The notes under the pieces are model-generated. The model made no database searches. It saw only the letters and a list, made by a program, of their open reading frames with translations, and had not been told where the DNA came from. 33,837 bases of DNA, from contig CAIQBC010000214.1 of the NCBI GenBank assembly GCA_903869955.1, forward strand, positions 1 to 33,837, read 5' to 3'. Positions 18,676 through 27,283 of the stretch are shown here, in pieces (position 1 is the stretch's first letter; each line of letters starts with the position of its first letter). This stretch comes from an uncultured Opitutia bacterium. GTDB lineage: Bacteria; Verrucomicrobiota; Verrucomicrobiia; Opitutales; Opitutaceae. The position numbers were made by a program, and so were the translations under genes.

Positions 18676-20412
18676 TCAGTTATCCGGCAACGGCTTGAAT
18701 TCCTGCGGACCGCCGACAGACTTGATCCCCGCGGTACTGCGGTCGGGAGTCGGATACTGTGGGACTTTGCGGTCGGTTGACGGGGCATGCGGGAGCGGGG
18801 CGCGGGGCGGCGGCGTGTTATGCAGCAGGTGATTCACGGTGTAGACGACCCACGGGCTAAGCAGCGCGTGCTGGCCGTCCTCGCTGACGACACCTTGCAG
18901 GCTCAAATCGTAAAGCCGCCAGGCCTCAAGGTTGTCGAGATGGAGTGTGACACGCCGATGGTCGGCGGACACGACGGCGGAGGTGATGCCCACGGGGTGG
19001 TTGTCGTATTTGTCGGAGCCGTATTGCTCATGGTAGTTGTAGAAATAGGTTTTCATCGCATAGGTCGCGACGTTGCCGGCGACTTCCGGGTTGACCGGGC
19101 GGGTGAACGCGAGCTCGAAACCGTCGTCGGTGAGCTTCATGGCGGACACCTCCAGCGGGACGACGCCTTTCCAGGTGATCCGTTGCAGCCCCTCTTCGCC
19201 CGTCCACGCGTCGTGAAACGTCTGGCCGACCCAGAGGCCGCCGTCGGCGTCGTAGGCGAGACGGTTGTTGCCGCGATGGAGCTTGGGATTGTTCGGGTCG
19301 TTGAGGAAGGGCGACACCGCACCCTGTGTCTGGCCATCCACTTCCTCCAGCATCACCCGCATGAGGTAGCGCTGGTTCATCTCACCAAGAAAGGCCTGTC
19401 CGGTGAACGGCCCGAATTTGCCGCCGGTGGTGTCCCAGAGGGGCTGTGTAGGCGAGTTGGACATGTCGCCGTAGGGAAACACAACGGCGGGCCGCGTGCG
19501 CAGCCTGTCGAGTTCCTCGACGGGCGTGTCAATGGCACTGATGCCACCCTGGAAATCCCCGCGCCAGATCAGGTCGGGCGCGTGGCCGTAGAAGTGATCC
19601 TGCTCGACCTTGTAGAGCGCGCTCGCGCCAACCCAGTCGCCCTGGTTGTCAATGGCGAAGAGCCGGTCCTGCGGGTCAATGCCGAGGCCGTTGGGCTCGC
19701 GAAAGCCGCACGCATACGGGATGGTCTTGCCATCGGGCGTGACCTTCATGATCCAGCCGCGATACGCCACGGGCGAAGTCATCCGGCTCACCGCGCCGAG
19801 CGGGTTGAAGAAGCCGCGCACCTCGTTCGTGAGCGTCATCGGCCGGGCTTGATTCGAGCCGGTGCCGAGACTGTAGAATAGGTTGCCCTGCCGATCCATC
19901 ACCGGTCCAAAGGCAAACTCGGCATAGTTAGTCGAGAGGCCGAAGTGGTCGGATTTGGTCTGAAAGCGGTCGGCCTTGCCATCGCCGTCCGTGTCCACCA
20001 GCAGCGTCAGTTCAGGCATCTGCATGACGAGCAGTTCACGGTTGCTCAGCGGCAGCACGCCCAGCGGCGTGTGCAGACCTTCGGCAAAGGTTGACCATTT
20101 CTTGGTCTTTGGGTCATAGAAGCACACCCAACCCCGGTAAAACGTGACGACCACACGACCGTCGGGCATGACGGCGAGTCCGTCCACGGAGAGGCTGCCC
20201 TCGGGCAGCGGGATGGTCTCGACCTCGAAGTAGGGGGAAAAATTGCTGGGTGCGTCGCTGGCAACCAGGGGTACCCGGTTGGGAGTGCCGCGGGCCGCGT
20301 GCGCCGGGCTGGTGGTGACGGCACCCAGCGTAAGGGCGATCACGACGGAAAAAAGGCGGCCAGCGGGGAGACGACTCGGGCGGGCGGAAAAAGAAATGAC
20401 GGAAGAAGTCAT
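18676..20412 (-). CDS. Secreted beta-propeller protein (glucose/sorbosone dehydrogenase/NHL-like)
   Basis: Signal-like N-terminus; 'LPEGSLSVDGLAVMPDGRVVVTFYRGWVCFYDPKTKKW', 'DTDGDGKADRFQTKSDHFGLSTNYAEFAFGPVMDRQGNLFYSLGT', 'ACGFREPNGLGIDPQDRLFAIDNQGDW', 'RGNNRLAYDADGGLWVGQTFHD'. Confidence 0.8.
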   Translation of the reverse strand: MTSSVISFSARPSRLPAGRLFSVVIALTLGAVTTSPAHAARGTPNRVPLVASDAPSNFSPYFEVETIPLPEGSLSVDGLAVMPDGRVVVTFYRGWVCFYDPKTKKWSTFAEGLHTPLGVLPLSNRELLVMQMPELTLLVDTDGDGKADRFQTKSDHFGLSTNYAEFAFGPVMDRQGNLFYSLGTGSNQARPMTLTNEVRGFFNPLGAVSRMTSPVAYRGWIMKVTPDGKTIPYACGFREPNGLGIDPQDRLFAIDNQGDWVGASALYKVEQDHFYGHAPDLIWRGDFQGGISAIDTPVEELDRLRTRPAVVFPYGDMSNSPTQPLWDTTGGKFGPFTGQAFLGEMNQRYLMRVMLEEVDGQTQGAVSPFLNDPNNPKLHRGNNRLAYDADGGLWVGQTFHDAWTGEEGLQRITWKGVVPLEVSAMKLTDDGFELAFTRPVNPEVAGNVATYAMKTYFYNYHEQYGSDKYDNHPVGITSAVVSADHRRVTLHLDNLEAWRLYDLSLQGVVSEDGQHALLSPWVVYTVNHLLHNTPPPRAPLPHAPSTDRKVPQYPTPDRSTAGIKSVGGPQEFKPLPDN

Positions 20413-21647
20413 GGGGTGGAGCTGACGGGGATAGGGCGAATGATGGTGAATTCTTTGGCGGCTTCGCCAGCGAACCTATAAAATGCGCCGGCCTTCGTGC
20501 CACTCGGCGCGTCCAGGCCCGCATTCTCAGCCGGAATGGCGAACCACACGGTGGCCTCTCCGCTTGTGCGGAAACGTCGGACGAGCTTGCCGTCCCTGAC
20601 CTCGGCGCGCTCACGCACCGTTACACCGTCCACCACGGTTTCGAATTCCGGGATACGTTGCGCGTCCAGGGTGTAGCCTTTGAAATCTATCTGCTTTGGC
20701 TCGGTCCCCGGAGCGGCCCCGAGGCGGAGCGGGTAGGCGGGCTCGGTGTAAAAGACCTCACCCTGAATTTTTGCCAGTCCGCGCTCGGCGGCGGCGGGCA
20801 TGGTCATATAACCGCCCGTCCACGCGTAGCGAAAGCGCCCCGCCCCGGCGTCCCAGCAATACGACACGCCGCCGGGCAGTTGCACGGCAATGGCGGCCGG
20901 GCCGGAATTCGGCATGAACGCGCGCATCGTGACGGCACGAGCCGCAGTCGCCGCAGTCGGGGTTCCGGCATGCTGGGCATGGTCCATCCCGTCCGGACTG
21001 GTGGCGGGAGCGCCCGTGCGCGCTGGCGGCTTGGGCAGTGAGACCGGATTCATCACGGCCGGCTGGGGAGTGTTGGTCACAATCATCGTGCCAAACATCA
21101 GGATGCCGTGGCCGGGAAAGGTGCAGACATACGGATACTCACCAAGCGCCGCCGGGGCGGTGAGTTTCAGTGTGACGGACTGGCCGGCTGGCACGACCTT
21201 TGACGCCCAAAGCACATCAGGCGAGTCCGGAACGAAATTTTTTTCCGCCGCGCCCGTCGCCAGCGCCAAGGCAGCCTGAACCACGCGCTCCCGCGAGCCG
21301 GGCTTCACCACAACGAAATTATGCAGCATCTCATCGTAGTTGCTGAACACCACCTCGACATCCGAGCCGGGCCGCACCGAAAACGCGCCGGTGTCAAAAC
21401 GCAGTCCCGGCAGCGTACCGATATGGATGACCTCGGTCGCGCCAGCGGCACCGACCGCACCGGGCAGCGACGCCAGCGCAGCGGCGAGCAGAAACAAATA
21501 GCGTACCCAGGCTCTGGTCGGATACCGCTGAGAGAAAACGGAGCAGGGAGCCGAAAAAACGCAAATACCGGGGTGCATCCAACCAATTTGGCAGGGAAAC
21601 CACCGGCAGGGAAAGTTCAAACTCACCGCGTCCGGCGCTTGCGGCAC
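20409..21647 (-). CDS. Exported azurin/auracyanin-type cupredoxin fused to an uncharacterized C-terminal domain
   Basis: 'FSNYDEMLHNFVVVKPGSRE' and 'YPYVCTFPGHGILMFGTMIVTN' (azurin-type Cys/His/Met site); alternative start ATG 21578; 4-bp ATGA overlap with the downstream beta-propeller gene. Confidence 0.88.
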   Translation of the reverse strand: MPQAPDAVSLNFPCRWFPCQIGWMHPGICVFSAPCSVFSQRYPTRAWVRYLFLLAAALASLPGAVGAAGATEVIHIGTLPGLRFDTGAFSVRPGSDVEVVFSNYDEMLHNFVVVKPGSRERVVQAALALATGAAEKNFVPDSPDVLWASKVVPAGQSVTLKLTAPAALGEYPYVCTFPGHGILMFGTMIVTNTPQPAVMNPVSLPKPPARTGAPATSPDGMDHAQHAGTPTAATAARAVTMRAFMPNSGPAAIAVQLPGGVSYCWDAGAGRFRYAWTGGYMTMPAAAERGLAKIQGEVFYTEPAYPLRLGAAPGTEPKQIDFKGYTLDAQRIPEFETVVDGVTVRERAEVRDGKLVRRFRTSGEATVWFAIPAENAGLDAPSGTKAGAFYRFAGEAAKEFTIIRPIPVSSTP

Positions 21648-21731
21648 AAGGACCTATCACCGAGAGTAGAGCGAATCGCAGATCAGATTTTTATGGTTTC
21701 ACCGCCCTCTCGCTAGGTGCAAGCTTCACCC

Positions 21732-22919
21732 ATGTCCGCCCCGTCAGTTGCAACCACCGCGTCCGCCGCCCGCGCAGAGGCCCGCCTTGAGGGCGACTGC
21801 ATGCACGTCGTGCTCGGCGGGCATTGGCGCATCACCCAGCCGCGTCCGGCCTGGGCTGACATCGTGGCCCGTGCCATGGCCGACGCGAAAACCAGCGCCA
21901 ACGCGGCGCACCCGCCCGCACCGAGGTGCGTGCGGCTCGCATTCGCCGACGACCTCGCGGGCTGGGACAGCGCGCTGGTGATGTTCGCCGGCGAGATTTT
22001 GCGCTGGAGTCGGGGGCACGACGCGTATTGCGACTTCGCCGCGTTGCCCGAGCCAGTGCGGCGGCTAGCTGACCAGCTCACTGGCGCGGCGGAGCAGGTG
22101 GACGCACCGCCGCCCGAGCCGGCGCAAAATTTTCTCGCGATGCTCGGCCATGCGGCGACAGACGTGTGGCGCAAAGCCGGCGAGATCGCCGCCTTCGTAG
22201 GCGAGTGCGCGCTGGGCGCGGCCCGCGTTGCACGCGATCCGCGCAAATTCCGGTGGCGCGACTGGCTCGACGAGATGCAACAGTGCGGCGCGATGGCGCT
22301 GCCCATCGTGGGCCTCATCGGTTTCCTCGTTGGCGTGACGCTCGCCTACACCGGCGCGATCGTGCTGCGCCAATACGGCGGCGACATCTATCTCGCCGAC
22401 CTCATCGGGCTGGCGATGGTGCGGGAGATGGGTGCCGTGATGACGGCAGTCGTGCTGGCGGGCCGCACCGGCGCGGCGTTCGCGGCCACGCTCGGCAACA
22501 TGAAGGCCGGCGAAGAAATTGACGCGCTCACGACGTTTGGCATCCGCCCGGTGGACTTTCTCGTGCTGCCGCGAGTCGCGGCGTTGGGCGTGATGATGCC
22601 GCTGCTCGCGCTTTATGCCAACGCGCTTGGCGTACTCGGCGGCATGACCGTGTCCTACGGGCTGCTGAATATCTCGCCCACCGCGTACTGGCACGAAATG
22701 CTCGCGACGGTAACGCAGCGATCCATCAATGTCGGCCTGATCAAGGCCGTGGCGTTCGGTCTGATCGTCGGTCTGGCCGGCTGCCTGCGCGGGCTGGAGG
22801 CCGAGCGCAGCGCGGCGGGTGTGGGCCGCGCAGCGACGTCGGCGGTGGTCACCGCTCTCCTGTTGCTCGTCCTCGCGGACGCGTTTTTTGCCGTGGCCTT
22901 CAACGCGCTCGGCTGGTGA
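21732..22919 (+). CDS. mlaE: MlaE-family ABC transporter permease with N-terminal extension
   Basis: 'VGVTLAYTGAIVLRQYGGDIYLADLIGLAMVREMGAVMTAVVLAGRTGAAFAATLGNMKAGEEIDALTTFGI' is MlaE; about 130-aa N-terminal soluble region; start ATG 21732. Confidence 0.92.
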   Translation: MSAPSVATTASAARAEARLEGDCMHVVLGGHWRITQPRPAWADIVARAMADAKTSANAAHPPAPRCVRLAFADDLAGWDSALVMFAGEILRWSRGHDAYCDFAALPEPVRRLADQLTGAAEQVDAPPPEPAQNFLAMLGHAATDVWRKAGEIAAFVGECALGAARVARDPRKFRWRDWLDEMQQCGAMALPIVGLIGFLVGVTLAYTGAIVLRQYGGDIYLADLIGLAMVREMGAVMTAVVLAGRTGAAFAATLGNMKAGEEIDALTTFGIRPVDFLVLPRVAALGVMMPLLALYANALGVLGGMTVSYGLLNISPTAYWHEMLATVTQRSINVGLIKAVAFGLIVGLAGCLRGLEAERSAAGVGRAATSAVVTALLLLVLADAFFAVAFNALGW

Positions 22920-23025
22920 AAAATTTCGACACAAATGAACCCGAAAAAACGCCTATTTCTAAAAACTTGCGCTAGCCAGCTTTGTCCTTCGCGTTCATTT
23001 GCATCCAATCGCGGTTAAACATCTC

Positions 23026-23796
23026 ATGTCCGCGCCCGATCCATCCACCCCCGCCATCGAGGTCAGCACCCTCGAATGCCGCTACGGAGACACGGTCGTA
23101 CTGCGCGACGTATCGTTCACGGTGCGGCGCGGAGAGATTTTTTTCGTCATCGGAGGCTCGGGCTGCGGCAAAAGCACGCTGCTGCGCAACCTGATCGGCC
23201 TGCATCCGCCAGCCGCCGGCACGGTAAAATTTTTCGGTGAGTCGTTTGCTGACGCCGGCGAGGCGCGGCGGCGCGAACTGCTGCGCACGTTTGGCGTGCT
23301 CTACCAAGGTGGCGCGCTGTGGAGCTCGCTCACCCTGCGCGAAAACGTCGCCCTGCCGCTCGAGGAATACACGCCGCTCACTGCCGCTGAGCGCGACGAA
23401 CTGGTGGCGCTCAAGCTCGCGCAGGTCGGCCTGACCGGCTACGGCGACCACTATCCGGCGGAGATCAGCGGCGGCATGAGAAAACGCGCCGGCCTGGCCC
23501 GCGCCCTCGCGCTCGACCCTGCGGTGGTGTTTTTCGACGAGCCCTCCGCCGGCCTCGACCCGCTCACCTCGCGCAGCCTCGACGAGCTCATCCGGCAGAT
23601 CCGCGACACGCTCGGCACGACGTGCGTGGTCGTGTCACACGAGCTGGCGTCCATCTTCGCCATCGCCGACCGGGTGCTCATGCTCGACAAATCCGCAAAA
23701 GGGGTGGTCGCCGAGGGCAACCCCCACAAATTGGCCAAGCCCGGGGCGGACGCGAGGGCGCGGGAGTTTCTCACCCGCGGCGAGAACCAACCTTGA
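23026..23796 (+). CDS. mlaF: MlaF-family ABC transporter ATP-binding protein
   Basis: Walker A GGSGCGKSTLLRN; signature EISGGMRKRAGLARALALDPAVVFFDEPSAGLDP. Confidence 0.93.
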   Translation: MSAPDPSTPAIEVSTLECRYGDTVVLRDVSFTVRRGEIFFVIGGSGCGKSTLLRNLIGLHPPAAGTVKFFGESFADAGEARRRELLRTFGVLYQGGALWSSLTLRENVALPLEEYTPLTAAERDELVALKLAQVGLTGYGDHYPAEISGGMRKRAGLARALALDPAVVFFDEPSAGLDPLTSRSLDELIRQIRDTLGTTCVVVSHELASIFAIADRVLMLDKSAKGVVAEGNPHKLAKPGADARAREFLTRGENQP

Positions 23797-23842
23797 CCAT
23801 TCGCACCACGCCACGGATTCTCCACGCTGCGCTCCTCTTCCC

Positions 23843-24907
23843 GTGAAAACCAAGATCAGCCCCTCCGTCATTGGCCTGTTTGTGCTGGGCGCGCTGCTGC
23901 TCGCGGGCGTGGGACTGGTCACGTTCGGCAACGTCAACCTCTTCACCAAGCCGCAGCGGTTCGTGGTGTTTTTTGACGAGTCCGTCCACGGCCTCGATCT
24001 CGGCTCGGCGGTGAAACTCCGCGGTGTGCGCGTGGGCCGCGTGGCCGACATCCGGGTGCGCTATGACGCCGCGCGCCAGCACTCCGAAGTCGAGGTGGTC
24101 TGCGAACTCAACCGCGACACCATCGCCGACGCCTCCGGCGGAACGCTCAACGTGACTGACCGCGCCGAGCTGAAAAAATTCGTGGACGAGGGCCTGCGCG
24201 CACAGCTCGGCGTGCTCGGCCTCGCCACCGGGCTGCTCTTCGTCGAGCTGGATTTTCTCAACCCGCGCCAGTTCCCCGCCGTCCGCTCGACTTTCGCCGA
24301 TGACACCTACGCGGCCATCCCCGCCGTCCGCTCGACCATCGCTGAATTCCAGGCCAGCCTCAACGAGATCCTCGCCAAACTGAAAGACGTGGACATCGCA
24401 ACCCTCTCGCGTGAAGCAACCGGCATCATTGTGGACGCGCGTCGGCAACTGAACGCACTCGATCTCCCCCAGCTCGTCAACGAGTCCACCCAAACCGTCC
24501 GCGCCGTGCGCGTGCTGGCCAGCGACCCCGCCTGGCAGTCCACGCTCGCCAACCTCAACGGCACCATCACCGATCTGCGCAGCGCGATCGCCCACCTCGA
24601 CGCCCAAGTCCTGCCCACGGGAGAAAAACTGGGGGAGATTCTCGCGCAGGCGAAGTCGGCCGTGGATGCCTTCAATGCCACCGCACAAACCGTGCGCCAG
24701 TTTATCGCCGCGCAGCAAGGTCTCGGAGCCGACGCCGATCTCGCGGTAAAACGCCTCGCCGAGGCCGCCGACTCCGTGCGGCGCCTGGCGGAATTTTTGG
24801 AACGCAACCCCGCCGCACTCCTCACCGGACGCAAGTCAGCCGAGCCGATGGCGCCGGCAACGCCCGCATCCAGCCCCACAAGCGGCCCCACCAACCGCCG
24901 TCCATGA
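23843..24907 (+). CDS. mlaD: MCE/MlaD-domain protein
   Basis: GTG start; 'VIGLFVLGALLLAGVGLVTFG...RFVVFFDESVHGLDLGSAVKLRGVRVGRVADI', MCE domain followed by a long C-terminal helical region. Confidence 0.92.
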   Translation: MKTKISPSVIGLFVLGALLLAGVGLVTFGNVNLFTKPQRFVVFFDESVHGLDLGSAVKLRGVRVGRVADIRVRYDAARQHSEVEVVCELNRDTIADASGGTLNVTDRAELKKFVDEGLRAQLGVLGLATGLLFVELDFLNPRQFPAVRSTFADDTYAAIPAVRSTIAEFQASLNEILAKLKDVDIATLSREATGIIVDARRQLNALDLPQLVNESTQTVRAVRVLASDPAWQSTLANLNGTITDLRSAIAHLDAQVLPTGEKLGEILAQAKSAVDAFNATAQTVRQFIAAQQGLGADADLAVKRLAEAADSVRRLAEFLERNPAALLTGRKSAEPMAPATPASSPTSGPTNRRP

Positions 24908-25599
24908 CGCCCGCGACCGCCAGATCCGATTTCGTCGCAGGGGCGCAGACTGGGCTAACCCTCGGATCCCGAACTGGGCGCAGAAAGCCTGCGTTCCTGC
25001 ACGGCCTGCTGCTCGCCGCACTGCTGCTCACCGGTTGCCACATTTTGCCCGCGCCGCAGGCCGACCCGGCGCGATTCTACCAGATCGGCGTAAAATTTAC
25101 CGCCCTGCCGGCGTCAAACGTCAGCGGCACTTTAAAAATCGGCCTGCGTCCGGTCGAACTGCCGGCGTATTTGCAGAACCGCGCGATGGTTGTGCGCAAC
25201 GGCACCGAAATCCGTTACGAGGACAACCACCGTTGGGCCGAGCCCCTCGATGAAGCCATTGCGCGTATCGTCCGCACCCGCCTGTTTGCCGCTGCAACGG
25301 TCGCGGCGGTGCAGCTCGCGCCATTTCCCATTGATGAGCCGCGCGATTTTGACGTGACCGTACGCGTGCTTACCTGCGAAGGAGCGCGCAGCGCAGACGG
25401 CAAGGGGACGGTGCAGTTCACCGCCATTGCCGAGATCACACGGAGCGACGCCAGCCACACGGTCGTGTGGCGGAAAAATATTCTCGCGCCTGCTGCGGCG
25501 TGGGACGGGAAGGATTTCTCCGCGCTCGCGGGCCTGCTTGACCTCGCAATCTCCACGACCGGCGAGGACATCGCGGCCGCGTTGCCGGCCAAAAAATAA
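24904..25599 (+). CDS. ABC-type transport auxiliary lipoprotein (PqiC-like)
   Basis: Lipobox 'LLAALLLTGCHILP'; 'ARFYQIGV...LKIGLRPVELPAYLQNRAMVVRNGTEIRYEDNHRWAEPLDEAIARIVRTRL' is PqiC-like; ATGA overlap with mlaD. Confidence 0.88.
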   Translation: MTPATARSDFVAGAQTGLTLGSRTGRRKPAFLHGLLLAALLLTGCHILPAPQADPARFYQIGVKFTALPASNVSGTLKIGLRPVELPAYLQNRAMVVRNGTEIRYEDNHRWAEPLDEAIARIVRTRLFAAATVAAVQLAPFPIDEPRDFDVTVRVLTCEGARSADGKGTVQFTAIAEITRSDASHTVVWRKNILAPAAAWDGKDFSALAGLLDLAISTTGEDIAAALPAKK

Positions 25600-25600
25600 C

Positions 25601-26218
25601 TCACTCCTCCAACTCGACGTTCCAATAGGCGAGGTCGAGAAAGTCCTTCCAACGCTCGCGCTCGCGGATGTTGAGCACGAGCGAAATCACCGGACGCCAC
25701 TTGGGGCGGACGGGCTTGCGGACGAGCCTCATATGCGCCTCATGCGGAAGCCGGTTGGCCTTGCGGGAATTGCAGCGGATGCACGAGCACACAATATTTT
25801 CCCACGTCGTCTTTCCGCCGCGGTCGCGCGGGATGACGTGGTCGAGATTGAGCGCCTCACGCGCGTGGCCCTGACCGCAATACTGGCAGGTATCGCGGTC
25901 GCGCTCAAAGACATTGTGCCGCGTGAGCTTCAGCTCCTTGCACGGCAGCTTGTCGAACCACGTCAGCAAAATCACCCGTGGCAACCGGATGACGCGGTTC
26001 GGCGTATGCACGGTTTCCCGCGCATCGAGCGTCGGATTGTGGTGTGAAAAATCCATCCAGTCCAGCAGCGAGAACACGCGGAAGTCATCTTCAGTGTGGT
26101 GGATGACCGAGGCGTGCTCGCGGGCAAGCAGCGCGAAGGCGCGACGCGCACCGATGACGTTCACCGCCTGCCAAAGGCGGTTGAGCACCAGCACCGGTTG
26201 GTCGAGGGCGGTCTCCAT
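25601..26218 (-). CDS. HNH endonuclease family protein
   Basis: 'FERDRDTCQYCGQGHAREALNLDHVIPRDRGGKTTWENIVCSCIRCNSRKANRLPHEA': CxxC, LDH, WxNxVxxCxxCN. Confidence 0.92.
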   Translation of the reverse strand: METALDQPVLVLNRLWQAVNVIGARRAFALLAREHASVIHHTEDDFRVFSLLDWMDFSHHNPTLDARETVHTPNRVIRLPRVILLTWFDKLPCKELKLTRHNVFERDRDTCQYCGQGHAREALNLDHVIPRDRGGKTTWENIVCSCIRCNSRKANRLPHEAHMRLVRKPVRPKWRPVISLVLNIRERERWKDFLDLAYWNVELEE

Positions 26219-26396
26219 ACGCGGCGACGGGATAGCGGCGCGCGGCGGCGGGTGTCAAGGGCGCGTGCAAGCAAAGGGGAAAGCCATCCCCTTGACGAAA
26301 TGAATCCGCCAGCTCGTCTCAATTTGACCCAAGCCTAGGCAGTCGAGGCTGAGTCAGCCCGGCCGGAATACGAATCCCGGGATTGTCCGTCCTTGT

Positions 26397-26431
26397 CTTC
26401 CGGCTTTCAACTTTCCGCTTTCGCCTTTCAA
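26397..26431 (+). repeat. Heptanucleotide tandem repeat (CTTTCNN)n upstream of coaX
   Basis: CTTCCGG(degenerate)-CTTTCAA-CTTTCCG-CTTTCGC-CTTTCAA, consecutive 7-nt units at 26397, 26404, 26411, 26418 and 26425. Confidence 0.75.
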
Positions 26432-26440
26432 CTGGCCGTC

Positions 26441-27220
26441 ATGGCTCCGCTGCTCTGCCTCGATCTTGGCAACACTCACACGCACCTCGGCGTGGTCGGG
26501 GCCACGGGCGTGGACGCGCTGGCCGCCGTGACAACGGCGGCGCTCGACGAGGTGACGGGCAACTTTGCGGCACGGCTCGCGCGACTGCACGCAGCCCACC
26601 CCGCACTCGGCGGCGTCGCGTTTTGCTCCGTCGTACCGGCCGCGACGCCGCGCCTGCTCCACGTGCTTGCCACTGCGCTGCCCACGCTGCCCGTTTTCCA
26701 GCTTACGCACGAATGCGAGCTCGGCGTGCCCATCACCTATCCGCACCCGGCGGAGATCGGCCAGGACCGGCTGGCTAACGCGGCCGGAGCGCGTGCGCTC
26801 GGGGACGGGGCCGCCGTGGTGGTTGACCTCGGCACGGCGGTCACCTTCGATATCATCACGTCGCGTGGCGGCTACGAAGGCGGCGTCATCGCGCCGGGCA
26901 TCGCGGTCATGCGCGAGTATTTGCACGCTCGCACCGCGCAACTGCCCTTGCTCGACGGCGCACTCACGGTCACGAGCGCCATCGGCAAGTCCACCGTCGA
27001 GGCGATGCGGATTGGCACCGTCGTCGGTTTCGCCGGCATGATCCAGGCATTGCTTGACGCCGTGCTCGGGGAGCTGGCAGCACGAGGCGAGCCGCCGCCC
27101 GCCGTGCTGGCCACCGGCGGTTGCGCGGAGTTGTTATTGGAAAAATTGCGCCCGCCCATCCGCCTCGTGCCCGACCTCACCTTGCGTGGCCTCGCGGCAG
27201 CGTGGCAGCTGAACCGGTGA
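26441..27220 (+). CDS. coaX: Type III pantothenate kinase
   Basis: 'MAPLLCLDLGNTHTHLGVVG', 'IGQDRLANAAGARALGDGAAVVVDLGTAVTFDIITSRGGYEGGVIAPGI', 'LATGGCAELLL'. Confidence 0.94.
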   Translation: MAPLLCLDLGNTHTHLGVVGATGVDALAAVTTAALDEVTGNFAARLARLHAAHPALGGVAFCSVVPAATPRLLHVLATALPTLPVFQLTHECELGVPITYPHPAEIGQDRLANAAGARALGDGAAVVVDLGTAVTFDIITSRGGYEGGVIAPGIAVMREYLHARTAQLPLLDGALTVTSAIGKSTVEAMRIGTVVGFAGMIQALLDAVLGELAARGEPPPAVLATGGCAELLLEKLRPPIRLVPDLTLRGLAAAWQLNR

Positions 27221-27283
27221 AGTTCAGCGGCACCAATTGCAAAGTCCCTTGTCCTTCCTCAAGAACTCACCACACTCCCCCTC

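Noticed and set aside
18787-19881. 364-aa plus-strand ORF
   Set aside because: Antisense to the beta-propeller gene; no domain signature.
25601-26218. HNH endonuclease as evidence of a defence island, intron or mobile element
   Set aside because: No restriction, methylase, intron or integrase context; this HNH type is common as a stand-alone chromosomal gene.
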